From Exophiala sp. HKRS030 (Eukaryota; Ascomycota; Eurotiomycetes; Chaetothyriales; Herpotrichiellaceae), in assembly GCA_023897205.1 (NCBI GenBank), contig JAHWDD010000003.1, positions 4,405,665 to 4,469,664 on the forward strand: 64,000 nt of DNA, given 5' to 3'. Below are positions 22,530 to 35,305 of this stretch, piece by piece (position 1 is the stretch's first letter; the number at the start of each line of letters is the position of its first letter). Below the pieces are notes generated by a model. The model did no database searches. It was not told where the DNA came from and was given only the letters and a program-made list of their open reading frames with translations. A program made the translations under genes and the position numbers.

Positions 22530-23113
22530 ATGTCTGCGTCGAATGCCCACCCGCCGGGGATTCCATCTGGTTTCCACAAGCCATTCACCCATATTACATC
22601 TCACAATCCAGAGGGCAAAGCCATCATCTTCAGTTCAGCTCAGAACCCATGGCATTACCTTCGCAACGACACTACCGGTATCTGCCTTGGGTACACTACG
22701 ACCGGGTTTCCTGTTGATCTCAACAACGATACCGACATCGAAGCTCACAAAACCCTTGCAGAAACTGGCAAGCTTGGTTTGGTGAACCCGAAAGGAACGG
22801 TTTGTCGCTGGGTCGACATCGCTCCCAACAGCGAACCCATGATGCACCGTACACAAAGCCTCGATTACGGCGTCGTCCTCGAGGGAGAGGTCGAGCTGGA
22901 GTTGGATGATGGCAGTGTCACTTTGATGCGAAGGGGGACCTTGCTGTGCAGCGTGCCACAATGCACGCATGGAGGAATCCGAGCAAGACGGAGTGGACGA
23001 GGCTATTGTTTGTCCTGCAAGACTGCCAGCCTCTTGTTGTCGCTGGGGCAAGATTCAGGGAGGATTTGGGCACCGGCACCGGTGAATTACCGGCCAGTGG
23101 CAACGACAAATAA
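22530..23113 (+). CDS. Small cupin-domain protein (one-base frameshift)
   Basis: A single cupin barrel of about 194 residues. The start MSASNAHPPG leads into WRY-type beta strands; the core reads NSEPMMHRTQSLDYGVVLEGEVELELDDGSV, typical of Cupin_2 proteins. After LMRRG the frame is lost. One extra G in the G5 run at 22933-22937 restores DLAVQRATMHAWRNPSKTEW, then LLFVLQDCQPLVVAG, and the protein stops at 23111-23113. Without it the frame reaches 23129 with a non-cupin tail. His in the HR and MHAW segments could bind a metal. Such proteins occur in fungal catabolic and secondary-metabolite clusters; no activity can be assigned. Confidence 0.8.
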
Positions 23114-24113
23114 TAATGATCGCAAGTAGAAAGTACAAAATAATCTTGCCAAAATATTTTCACATACCTTCTGCCGTGCTAACTCCTGCGTCAAGGTCAG
23201 GTCAATTTCACATTTCGCCAAATTTTACTTTGCGCATCATGCATTGTCCTTTTTGTTAATTTTTTGGATCTCATAGTACCATTCACGACCCATATCCACT
23301 GTGCAGAATGGCAGCATTTTTGTATCAGGCTCTGTGGACAAGTTACACTGACATGAAGTTCGATGATTTTGTCGAAACCTTAAACCAGCAAGTCATTTCA
23401 CTATGACCTCGACATCAAGATTGCGGCATTTTCATGAGCAGTCAACTTGTAGTTGCTGTTAGTGCCATAACTTAGTGGCCTGACTTTGCTTTGATTGTCC
23501 TGGTTGATCGGTCCCTCAGTCTTTCGGGCTTCTTGTCGAGCTAAAGTCTATCGCACAAGGCTATATGAACGCAGTAGAGCTGGCGCGTTTAGTGACAAAC
23601 TCAATCTACGTACCCTTGTGGATTTTGACCAGGTGAACCTCGAAGCCCGAGCACCGTTCGAACATCATTTACATGATGTTGCGAATCAAGTGGAAAACAT
23701 TCTCCACGTTCGGAATTGGAGCACGGCAGGTGTTCGGAAAGTTTGACCTCGGCCCTACAAGGGAGTGGAGGGAATGCTTCGGGCCCAATTCTCCAGATTT
23801 TCCCCAATCCCCATGATTGTAAGTAGGGGCTATCTCGTTAGTGAAACACGACATCGGCTAGCTTTTGATCAGTCAAGAAACAGGCATTGGCCAAGCCCGA
23901 TCACATGTCAAGCCAACCTCGACTACTGAACTGGGTCGGTAAAGCGAGCAGACGTTGTAATTTCATAGTTCTGTGAGGTATCGTATTAAGGCCTCAGCTG
24001 ATGGGGTCTAGATCAATGTGTGGTATGGATTTGTTGAATAAAAGTAGTAGGACATCATTTATGAGGACGTCGACCAAAACTACATTGCGACAAAGTGGGC
24101 AGAAAACGAAGAC
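23114..24113. promoter_or_regulatory. Upstream region of the GMC oxidoreductase gene
   Basis: One kilobase without a supported gene. An open frame at 23495-23746 (83 codons) has no recognisable domain. A half-match to the cluster motif, CCGATCACATG, is at 23897-23907, about 217 bases before the GMC start. Confidence 0.45.
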
Positions 24114-25967
24114 ATGGGCTCAAACGGCAACACATTCGACTTCGTAGTCATCGGAGCAGGTGAGTAACAGTTTTGTTCGCCGTAGTCAACTGGCACCTAA
24201 GCGCAAAAATTTAGGGAATGCTGGTGCAGTTACAGCCAGAAATCTAGCAAACTGGGAGGCAAAGTCAAAAATTCTGCTCATCGAGGCTGGTGGAGATAAT
24301 AAGCGCAAGGATCTATATGTCCCATCCGATCGATTTTTGAATCCATACAAGAATCCAGAAATTGTCAAGAACTATTTGACTGAACCGCAGGAGCATCTGA
24401 ACGGTCGAGTTTTAGACTACCTTCGTGGTGTAGGGCTTGGAGGATCCTCAATCGCCAACTTCCTCGCATATATCAGAGGCTCGAAAGTAGACTATGATCG
24501 CTGGGCTGAGATGGTGGGAGATGAATCTTACAAGTGGACCAACATCGTGGAGGATTTCAAAGAAATCGAGAATCTTCAATTCGAGGATGACGGGAGAGAC
24601 GAGTTTGTGAATCCCATCAATGAGCTCCATGGCTACAATGGCCCTCTACGAATCACGTTGCCTGCCCGAAAACAATGGCCTGTTGGTATGGACTTGGTAG
24701 CCAGTGCTGCACAAAGATATGGATATCCCATCAATCCGGACCAGAACTCTGGAGAGTCGGTTGGCGTAGGAGCCGTCTCTACAACAGTATATGCGGGGCG
24801 TAGAACAACAAGCGCCACCGCTTACCTGACAGACCCTCCGTCTAATCTAACCATTTGGACAAACTCGGTCGTTACCGAACTCCTCTTGGAAAGCTCAAGC
24901 AGTTCCGGGCAGAGGACAACAACCAAAGCCCGCGGCGTACGTCTCAGAGATGGTCGTCTTGTCCACACTACCAAAGAAATAATACTGTCACTGGGCAGTA
25001 TTGACACGCCGAAATTACTCCTTTTAAGCGGTATCGGACCTAGAGCAGAGTTAGAAGCGCTCGGCATACCGTGTGTGGTCGACCTACCTGCAGTTGGGAA
25101 AGATATGATCGACCATGTTTACCTGACCATGCTTCACCATGCCGCACCCGAGCTGTCCGACGTAGCTGCCTTTGATGCTGATGCGGAAAAAGTGGCTGCC
25201 GCCCAAGCTCAGTGGTCAAAGGATGCCACTGGACCAAATGCGTCTCGGAAAACCATGAACCTCATCGGCTTCCTTAAGCTCGATCCTAACCAGTATTCCC
25301 GACATGAGATGGCAAAACTCGACGCCGAAACACAAAATTTCCTCAATCACCCCAACGTGCCCCATTACGAAGTATATTGGACCGGATATTCACAAGAAGA
25401 CAGCGATGACGAATCATTCGCAACAGCTTTGATGATGATGAACCCACAATCACGCGGAACAGTCACCCTAGCCTCATCCGACCCGGACGCAAATCCCATC
25501 ATCCAGCCCAATTATTTCTCTCACCCTTATGATCAAGAAACCATGGTTCACGCTATGCGTGAGAGCCTGGGATTTCTAGAGAAGGGTGGCCTCAAAAATC
25601 ACATTCGAGGGCCGATCTTCGCCCCAAGAGCCTAAGTCCCGAAGATGTCCTGGAATACTTGAAAGAAAATCTCCTGACCATCCTACATCCCGTGGGAACA
25701 GTGAAAATGGGACGCTCTGATGACCCATTGGCGTGCGTGGACAGTAGCTTTCGCGTTAGAGGAGTCAAGGGTCTTCGTGTCGTCGATCTTAGTGTGGCTC
25801 CCGTTATTACCAAGTAAGTCATTCGTCTCGAACAAATCGAGATCATGTCTTCCGATATATTGACTAATCTGGTTCGAACTAGTAATCACACACAAGCTAC
25901 TGCTTATCTGGTTGGTCATCTCGGTGCCAAAAGGATAGCTGCAGATTATCGCGCTTCCAAACTGTAG
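24114..25967 (+). CDS. GMC-family FAD oxidoreductase (one-base frameshift)
   Basis: Glucose-methanol-choline family enzyme that oxidises an alcohol. Exon 1 encodes MGSNGNTFDFVVIGAG; after a short intron NAGAVTARNLANW completes the GxGxxG FAD motif, followed by LIEAGGD. YLRGVGLGGSSIANF is the first GMC signature and SLGSIDTPKLLLLSGIGP the second. After RGPIFAP the frame ends early at 25635. One extra C in the C4 run at 25622-25625 restores KSLSPEDVLEYLKENLLT, HPVGTVKMG (catalytic His region) and RVVDLSVAPVITNNHTQAT, with a last intron starting GTAAGT at about 25814 and the stop at 25965-25967. About 580 residues. It may supply the aldehyde for the neighbouring ALDH (inference). Confidence 0.87.
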
Positions 25968-26460
25968 ATCACCGACGATAGAAATTTATCTATATGGTTA
26001 TGGAAGTACATCTCTGGAAGTCCAAAGGTGACGAAATGGCGGTCGTGAGCTTCATCTACTAGTGTGAGCTGTAAATAAGCTGAATTGAAACCGAGAGCCG
26101 AGTGCACGAGAACGGGTGCTTCGACAGCCGATACATTTCGAAAGGACTACGTTCCGTTCCTCAATGTCGCGAATAGATTTCAAGACCCTTTCGTAAATTG
26201 GGAGGCATCCACTTTAGCAACAGAGTACTCAGAGTAACCTTCTTCCACTTTCTTGACTATTTTGTTCGTACGAGCAATCTCAAAGATGCTAAATAACCCG
26301 CTCGATATCCATAAACCATCCAAACCTTGCTGATATCACTTGCGAAGTTTGGCTCACAGGAAATTTCTCTTTAGAATATTTTGTGAGCCATACACTCACA
26401 ATGAGGAGCATCTGGGCTTATGCATATGATTCAGGGTCAGATGTGCCCTTTTTAGTCCCG
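25968..26460. other. Intergenic region between convergent genes
   Basis: Contains the 3' ends of the GMC and P450 genes. I see nothing else. Confidence 0.5.
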
Positions 26461-28286
26461 TCATGAGTCGCGACTCTTGAACTTAAACCACAGGTTCCGC
26501 TGACGATGAAACCAATATGTCTTCACTTGCCATGGCGAGGACGATGCCCATTCGATATCAAAAGTGCGCAATAGTTGGGGAACGAACTTCCCAATCTCGA
26601 GCATGGCGATGTTTTTGCCAATACATGACCGGGTACCATGTCCAAACTACATGATCATGCTAATTAGTGACAAGAGAACATCTGGAGGATCGCAAAATTG
26701 CCAGTGTTTCCTCAATTGAAGCTGGTACTCACCGAGAAAAAGGTGCGTTCCATGACCTTCAAATGTTCTATATTTCCATCCATCCACCTCTCTGGTCGGA
26801 AAGTGTCTGCATCTGCTCCAAACACGTCCCTGTTGTTATTGACAATCGGAGCCATTATACCGACAACAGTTCCCGGTGGCAAGGCCACTCCACAGACTGT
26901 GGCACCTTCAGGAGGAGTAACTCTTTCAAGAGGCATGCAAAGAGACGGATGAACTCGCAGTGTCTCTTTGATGACTGCTTGACTGTACACAATTGTTAGT
27001 TATCAGGCAACTGTGGAACGCCATGAATCACGAATCTTACAGATATGGCATCTTCTGGCTTTCCTCATATGTTACCAATGTCGAAAGTTCACCATTCGTA
27101 CTGGCAGTGTCGATTTCTTCTTGAAGTTTCTTGTAAATGACTGGGTGTTTGACAAGATAGTAGAATATGGCACCAAGGGCGACCGAAATGGTATCAGCAC
27201 CAGCTAACCTGTGAGATCCTCCACTTAGACTGACATGGCCAAGAAGGGAGGGAGATTTCTGGAGCTTACATGTTATTAGATAAATGATTCATCAAATCCC
27301 TTTTAAAGTGCACAGCCTCTGGATTATCTTTCTTCCTCAACTGGGCCAAGAAATCTGTCCGATCAGCGTCCTTGTCTTCTTCGTCGTATCTCTTGATCTC
27401 TCTATCAATAACCTAACATTGATCAGTTCTAGGGTTTTCAAAAAAGAGAACTTGGTGTGAATTACGCTCATGACAGTTCCCAGAGGATCAGGCAGGTCCG
27501 GATACCGTCGCATAATGGCATTGACCAACAGTCTATTGCCAAAGAGGAATCTATCCAGCCACGGGATCTGACCTATGACGGCAAAGTACGAGCCAAAGGC
27601 ATCATCCGGTCGAAAAGCGTCAAAGCCCTTTTGTGTCTGATCGATGAAGCCAAATCGACGCTGAAAAGTGATGGTGCCAATTGCATCAAAAGCAAACCAG
27701 TGGAAGTATTCTCCGAGGTTAACTTTCTGACCTTCATATTGTCTCATGACTTTGACGAAGACTTCGGTGCATTCGTCGACGTGTCTCTCATAGTTGCGGA
27801 TATTGGTCATCGAATAAACTCCGGCTAGGGGCTTTTGAGGGTTTTGTGTTTCCCTGATTCCCTTGTTGTGAACAGACCGTCGAGTGGTTGATCATCCAAG
27901 TAGGGCATTGCGAGTTTGTAAAAGTCGGACTAAGATGATGTCAAGCAATGCTCTTTGTGTAAGTCATCCGAAGCACAAACTTTCATGAATCTGCTCGAGA
28001 TTCCGTATATAATAGGTATTGCCTTCGGATCCGCAATGGCAACAGAATTCGGACCTGTGCGGACAAAGGGGCCATACCGCTCATGCAGCTGGCGATATTT
28101 GTTGACTGCGTCGCCGCCAACCACCAGGTTTATTCTGTAAAAGGGAGTGAAGCGTGCAAGCCGGGGTCCTGGAATCTCCCTTATGCCTTTCCGAAAAGCC
28201 ACTCGCAACAATTTGGCAATGGTAAGGAATAAGATACCTCCCAGCAGGGACAGGCTTATTGTGATAGCCATGGTGAACCGCTTCAC
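26461..28286 (-). CDS. Cytochrome P450, pisatin demethylase-like (one-base frameshift)
   Basis: A membrane-anchored monooxygenase of about 500 residues. N-terminal anchor ISLSLLGGILFLTIAKLL, then the proline-rich hinge IPGPRLARF. Later: LAGADTISVALG (I-helix, oxygen-binding), VIKETLRVHPS (ExxR), FRPERWMDG and the heme loop FGHGTRSCIGKNIAML with the Cys ligand. Introns separate these pieces and can be joined in frame. The break is after ESGKHKTLKSP, where one extra base in the run at plus-strand 27828-27831 (G4; C4 on the coding strand) restores LAGVYSMTNIRNYERH. It is divergent from regulator 2, with a near-perfect motif copy between them. Substrate unknown; a hydroxylation or O-demethylation would fit the neighbours. 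Confidence 0.87.
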
Positions 28287-28953
28287 AGGAGAAGTCGCGG
28301 TTGCTCAATTTGCGATTGGAAACAGCATATAGCCGGCTTCAGGCCCCTTTCCTATATCAGTCGTTTCAGCAGCATGACATTTCGCGTGTGTGACTATGCA
28401 CGATAAACTTCATTCGATATAGGGCTCTAGGACAAGGACCGATCACATGGTGCTTCGAAGGTTGTCGCCGCCACAGGAGTCGTCCTCTCAAGCCCAACTC
28501 GGATTCCCACACATCGCTAACATGCTTCCGACTCCCGAGGGCCATGGTCAAAGTCTATTCAGCCCCATGGGGAAGGAGGAACAAAGTTGTCACCAATTGT
28601 GATGAGCAGTGGCCTGCCCGCTCATGTGAGCGGCCACGCTAACTAACTAGTCCGTGTCACAATCGCCCAGAAACTCTGCCGAGGCTCAAAAAGGTTGAAG
28701 GTTTTCCCCAGATCTGGGCCAACGTCGCCTAACGGTGGATTCACGAGTAGCTTCGCAAGATGAGCTGGCAATTGGGCCATTTGATTCCTGATGAGACCCG
28801 ACTTCCATATTTTTGTCTCAGGATGCTCTACGATTTCGGAGAGTATCCCAATTTCGAAGCCTGTGGACTTCGAATCGGAATCATACCGCGTGCTACGCAA
28901 GTGATGTCAGCAACGAATCTTGGTCGGAGCAAGAATTTTGTGTCTGCTCCAGC
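28287..28953. promoter_or_regulatory. Bidirectional promoter of P450 and regulator 2
   Basis: A 667-base divergent region with the best copy of the cluster motif (28618) about halfway between the two starts. Short open frames here are not convincing. Confidence 0.5.
28618..28633 (+). promoter_or_regulatory. Cluster palindrome motif, copy 7 (best match)
   Basis: CCGCTCATGTGAGCGG: two perfect 7-base inverted arms around a TG spacer, so CCG-N10-CGG. It lies 332 bases from the P450 start and 336 from the regulator 2 start. Binding by that regulator would imply autoregulation (inference). Confidence 0.65.
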
Positions 28954-31440
28954 ATGAGTGGACGCCGTCTCGCCTGCAATCCTTGCAGGAAAGCCAGAAT
29001 AGGCTGCGATGCGTCTATACGAAAGGGTAACCCGTGCTCTAACTGCGTGCGCCGGGAGAAATCCTGTCTCGTTCAGGTATGTTGAATTATCGTTGATGCT
29101 GTATTGATGTTGATAGTCTACGCGCTTGTCTCAATAGGTGTCTCAGCTAGTTTTTGCTGACAGTCACAGTCACAACAGAATGCTCAACAAAGCTCTGAAC
29201 ATGTCCGTCGACAACAAAGTGCGCAGTCGCAAGACGATTTCAATACTCATTCATCCACACCACCAAGGCTCAGCTCATCTATTGAGGGCACGATCAATTC
29301 ATCGCTAGTAACTGCCTCGTTACAGTCGGTGCTATCACCTACACAATCATTCTTCAGACTAGAGCAGCAAACATGTCGCCGTCAACAAGCATTCTGTCTC
29401 CATCAGATTCTATGGGATATTTTCATGCAAATTTATGAGGCACGCTTCTCAATGTTCCTGGGCGAGAGTTGTTGCCCATACGTGGAGATGACTATTGTAT
29501 GTATCCATTAATTTGCATTTACTGAGCCGCTATGCGGCTTGACTGGCATCTTTCTCATCACTATCCAGTCTTCTAGGGCTTTTATCTCTCGACTTTCACT
29601 CGAACTCGATCGACTTGCCAGTGACAACTTTCCGTCAGAACAGCAGAAAATAAACGACAGATTGACAGATGAGGCCATGCTGCATGCGATATACACTTAT
29701 GCTGCCCGATGGCTGCCGCTGGTAGCAGGTGACAGTCAGGCTGTTGTTCACCCCACCCCAGGCCGAGCAAAGCACGGTCAAAATGAGATTGCGGAAATTT
29801 TGTGGCGACGTACTCGCCCAAAAATGCAGTCGATCATGTCACGTCCCAGCTATCGGGCAGTGCATGCTCTACAGATATTTGGTGCTGCAGAACGTCCTCT
29901 TGATTGTGAAGATTCAGGGTTCCCTGATCTTTGTGGTCAGGTTCAAATATTTCACATTCTACAGCTCCAATCTTCTGGATCTTTCACTCGTCCAAGGCCA
30001 CTCTCACCTTACACCACATTTGTCAATCCTCGCCATACCTTCAGAGACTCTCCTTTGTCTCAGCAGAAGCCTGATACAGAACAATCTCGACAGCATATGG
30101 AGGATGCCATCTTCTGGTTGAGTGTGATGAAAGACTCGTATAGCTCTCTCGTCGGGCGGTGCTCTCCAACTTTACTCCCTCACGCGGCTGGGGATAAAAG
30201 AATGTGGGATTTTATTCGACAGCGGACAGTGATTTTCAACAATGCCTTCCAGACCCTGCATAACTCTGCGCACGCTCTTCCTGACGAGATTGTGACTGTT
30301 GTTCTTCAACACGCTTCGGCCTGCAAGGTCATGTACCTGAATGTCATCAATCGATACTACAATGTAGTTCGTTTCCAGAATGTCAATGATTCACCAGAAG
30401 AAGCGGCCAAGAAGATTATCGATGAGTCTGATCGGTTCCACAAGGTGTTCGACCCCTTACTGGCTGTGTGCGCTCGAGACTTCTTTGTTCTTAATCATCG
30501 GCACCAAGTCAATTACAGTGAGTGGAATCTGCGTATCGAATATAACTCTGAGATGGCTGTGCTGACTTGATTAATCTACCATAGTATGGCTCATTACTCA
30601 TTACAATCTCGGTTCCTTGACGCTTGCCAACATCCTAGATGAGACACGAACTATCCCATCCTGTCTCAAGGATCCCCATCTTTCGCGCTTATACGCGTGC
30701 AAAGCCATTGTCAACACTCTCAGCCTCGGTCTCCAAGCAGATCGCCATTCGCCCACTCCAGGCCCTTATAGAAGTAGATTCCTTCTAGAGCCAGTTCCAG
30801 AGATTCAAGTCGAGGCTCTTTGGCTTGCGAGTTCTTCTATTTTCCATCTATATCAGACTAAAGAGCTGTCATCGATGGGGCCAATGCAATGCTATCTGTG
30901 CTCCTCACAGTGCTGAGAATCCTCTCGCGGATCTCCACCACAGCATCATTCGTGGTTTCATCACTGGAAGAAATGAGTGTCAAGAGCGGCCTCATAGTGA
31001 CCAATGAAGATCCATTTACAGATCTTACATCCTTGGGCAATGCGGACGCGTTTGCAATTTTCTCCGTTTGCGACCGTGAGTTCATCGACGAATTTTCTCA
31101 GGAAATGAAAGTCCAGGTTCATTCCGACCCCTCGATGGTGGACCGCATGATTCAGAAATATGAAGACAAGCACCATCTGGAAAGGCTTGTGTGCGACGAC
31201 TCAATCGAGGAAGGTGTGAATCAATTCGTTCCAAGCAACACTCCACCGGAGGTCTTCAGGCCAAGGTTAGTCCAACTATATTGCTTTCCAACTATACCTT
31301 CTCCCGACCTTCCCAACAATCTCTATTGCACATCATTGGGATCTAACTACAATTCTAGCCCTCCATTCTCATTCAATAACATAACACATACCATGGAGCA
31401 TGCGTACGTCACGCCGGAAGAAAGCGAGAGCTTTCTTTGA
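28954..31440 (+). CDS. Zn(II)2Cys6 transcription factor 2 (one-base frameshift)
   Basis: The zinc cluster is at the very N-terminus: ACNPCRKARIGCDAS then GNPCSNCVRREKSC, giving the six Cys. An intron follows, then a Gln/Ser-rich linker (QNAQQSSEHVRRQQSAQSQ). The middle region contains TDEAMLHAIYTYAARWLPL, EDAIFWLSVMKDSYSSLVGR and a long helical C-terminal part, as in fungal-specific regulators. After TKELSSMG the frame is lost; one extra G in the G4 run at 30877-30880 restores ANAMLSVLLTVLRILSR and the rest to the stop at 31440. The last 60 residues are less certain and could include an intron. A candidate for the factor that reads the CCG-N10-CGG motif. Confidence 0.83.
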
Positions 31441-32526
31441 ACTATGATTACACAGATTCGGTTGAGGACAACCACGACGTGGCGATTCAAGAATGTACCT
31501 CCAGGCACATCTGCTTATAGGTTGGTTGGTCTACAAGGCTATCTACCAGCTACGACCCAGTCGCGATATGGCGAGTTGCCCTCGTGTCGATGCGCAGAGA
31601 CGACATCATAGATGTAGCTGCCAAAACCCATATTCTCTTTTCTAACAACCTAATCGTTGTCTCTTAAGGCCTATTACCGAAAAGAAAAGCTTCGGGTCAA
31701 ACTGATGGCCCACTTCGATGATAGTTGTGCACATACTTTGGACAAGACCAAATCACGTGCGATGCAGGTCAGCATATGATAAATCATCTACAGTGCCACC
31801 ACAATGATAAGAGCCACAATGAGAATCAAATTCAGATTCAGAATCAGTAGAGAGGAAGGCAACGGCGACGGCGACGATAGGAAAGATAAAAAGGAAGAAG
31901 AAGAATGGCTGAAGGAACGAGAACTGCGTTCATCCCGTTCCTTCTTCCCTCCATGTTCTTTGATTAGACAGATATGTTTGTTTATTGCGTCTTGCTCGTT
32001 ATTGATCAATTGTAGGAAGAAAAGAACTAAAAAACCCTTGCATGGCAGGGTGTCAGGGTGTCTCAGATAATTTAGGCTACAAAAACGGTCTGTTCGAGAT
32101 CATAAATCCGCTCATCCTAGCAATGCCCACATCGCTGCAAGGAAGATAAAAGGGACAGTCCGTACTCCTTCTGCCGTTCTCCTACAATTCATGATGAAAG
32201 CATAAAAACCCCATTAGCGGATGCGTGCGGGTTTGGGGAAACGTGGAGGAAGAATTGAAGAACATGATCATGATCATGACGACGGCAGACGGATTCCTTC
32301 TACCGTCGCTGTCCAACTTTGAAATCGGGGTATCGTGTCATATCAGGCTTGCTTCGGCATCAAACAGAAAGACTGCATCGGCACGTCCAGCCACATTCAT
32401 CATTCCATGTTATCGTGGTGGACAAGGACCTTCTATCGCGGTCTGTCGGGCCACCTTCATCCTGGGTCCCGCCTGGCTCTTCAATCTGTCTTTCCCACTC
32501 TCGCATAGCAGAGTGTCCAGGAGCTA
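31441..32526. other. Intergenic region between regulator 2 and CaM kinase 3' ends
   Basis: No supported gene. A purine-rich, low-complexity tract at about 31850-31925 creates meaningless open frames on both strands. It marks the right end of the metabolic cluster. Confidence 0.5.
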
Positions 32527-34064
<1,538 letters not shown>

Positions 34065-35305
34065 GATTGCGGGCACTCAGGCAAGGAGATTGTCCTGTGT
34101 GCAGTTCTTCGATCTTAACAAGCGATGTCCAGGTACGATTGAGAGAAAAGGGAAGACGGGTCACCGCGGAGTCCTTTAGAACACACGACGGTGCTAGGAA
34201 GGAGTCGAAGAAGGTCCAGTGATCTTCGGTGATTGTTCAGATGCTTCTTGGTTCAGCCGCAGCAAAGTTGGGGCGCAGCCAGATAGTGAGTGATCCAGTC
34301 GTAAGGATGTCTTGGAGGGACGAGGGACGAGGGACGGGGGTCGAGGGTCGAGGGATTGAGGATGCGGGGTATTGGGATTGGTACGAGGACGAGGACACGC
34401 AGCTGGTGTTGGGTGAGGTTGTAAGGAATAACGATGGATGATAAAGACGTTTTGTTGTTTAGATTTATTTGGGTTGTAAGAGGTAAGAAAGAGTCCGTCG
34501 TATCCAGGAGGATTCTCACAGGTGATCAAGCTAGCAATCCATGATCCTTCTCCGTCCTCGACTGATGCTGCCACTGATGTGGACTGGTTTGAGTTGGCAA
34601 TTTTGGGGCCAAACACTTTGGTGGAACTGGCTACGCTGTTGGTGTTCGATTCTACGAGGCGCAGTTCAGCTTGATTTCTCCCAGGGGTCCGTCATCGAGA
34701 ACAAGCCCATCGCTCATTACGCAAAGCCCCGTCGTGCTCAATGTACTTGTACGGCCCTCGAGCAACCCTACATGTAGGTAATTAGAATTCCAGATACCAA
34801 CCGAGGCCACCCTTTCTATCATGGGCCTCCAGAGTGCAATGCTAACGTTAGCTGTTGTTGGAGGGCCGAAGGGCGCCCTACCCAGCAGGCTACAATCAAA
34901 CAACCTGAGGCTTGGGCAAGCTGATGATGGAACAATTCAGGAGCGTGTTATGCAGGGTCTTCTCTTGGTTAGTATTCGTACTCGCGAATCATCTACACCT
35001 AGACAATTTAGACCCCGGATGCAACTGGCGGCCATCACATTCACAACCATCTCGATCCCCATTTGGTCACTCTCCCCGAGTTCTACAAACAAGATGGATT
35101 TCGAATTGTTTTTCATTTCAATAGCTGCTGACGGTTAAATATGTACACACGTGACTTGACTTGGCCCTTTCTGTCCACTGTCCACGTGACTCCCACCCAA
35201 ATCGAAAAGGCTCTACCAAATACTCAGCCTCGCCGAAGGGCTCAGAACTCGAAATCTGAGCACAACAACATCGAATATCACTCATTCCACTGCGTTGCAA
35301 CGCGC
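34065..35305. other. CaM kinase upstream region and complex I gene 3' side
   Basis: More than 1.2 kb without a supported gene. It includes a G-rich tandem tract at 34314-34354 and two CACGTG boxes (near 35150 and 35183). Open frames here read as Pro/Arg/Ser repeats or have no domain. Confidence 0.45.
34314..34354. repeat. Short G-rich minisatellite-like tract
   Basis: Degenerate tandem copies of GAGGGAC / GAGGGTC, about six units in 41 bases. It lies 250-290 bases upstream of the CaM kinase start and is not coding. Confidence 0.6.

Noticed and set aside
23495..23746. Open frame of 83 codons upstream of the GMC gene
   Set aside because: No recognisable domain, and the composition is not protein-like.
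29582..30121. Open frames on both strands within regulator 2
   Set aside because: Shadows of the coding exon of the regulator.
13930..31440. Annotating the frameshifted cluster genes as pseudogenes
   Set aside because: Each has only one defect, always a missing base in a G or C run, and the same defect occurs in core genes; no stop substitutions or larger losses are seen.
31804..32070. Overlapping Lys/Glu-rich and Ser/Leu-rich open frames
   Set aside because: Produced by a purine-rich tract read on opposite strands; no family resemblance.
34194..34616. Open frames rich in Pro, Arg and Ser
   Set aside because: They translate a G-rich tandem tract, occur on both strands and have no domain.
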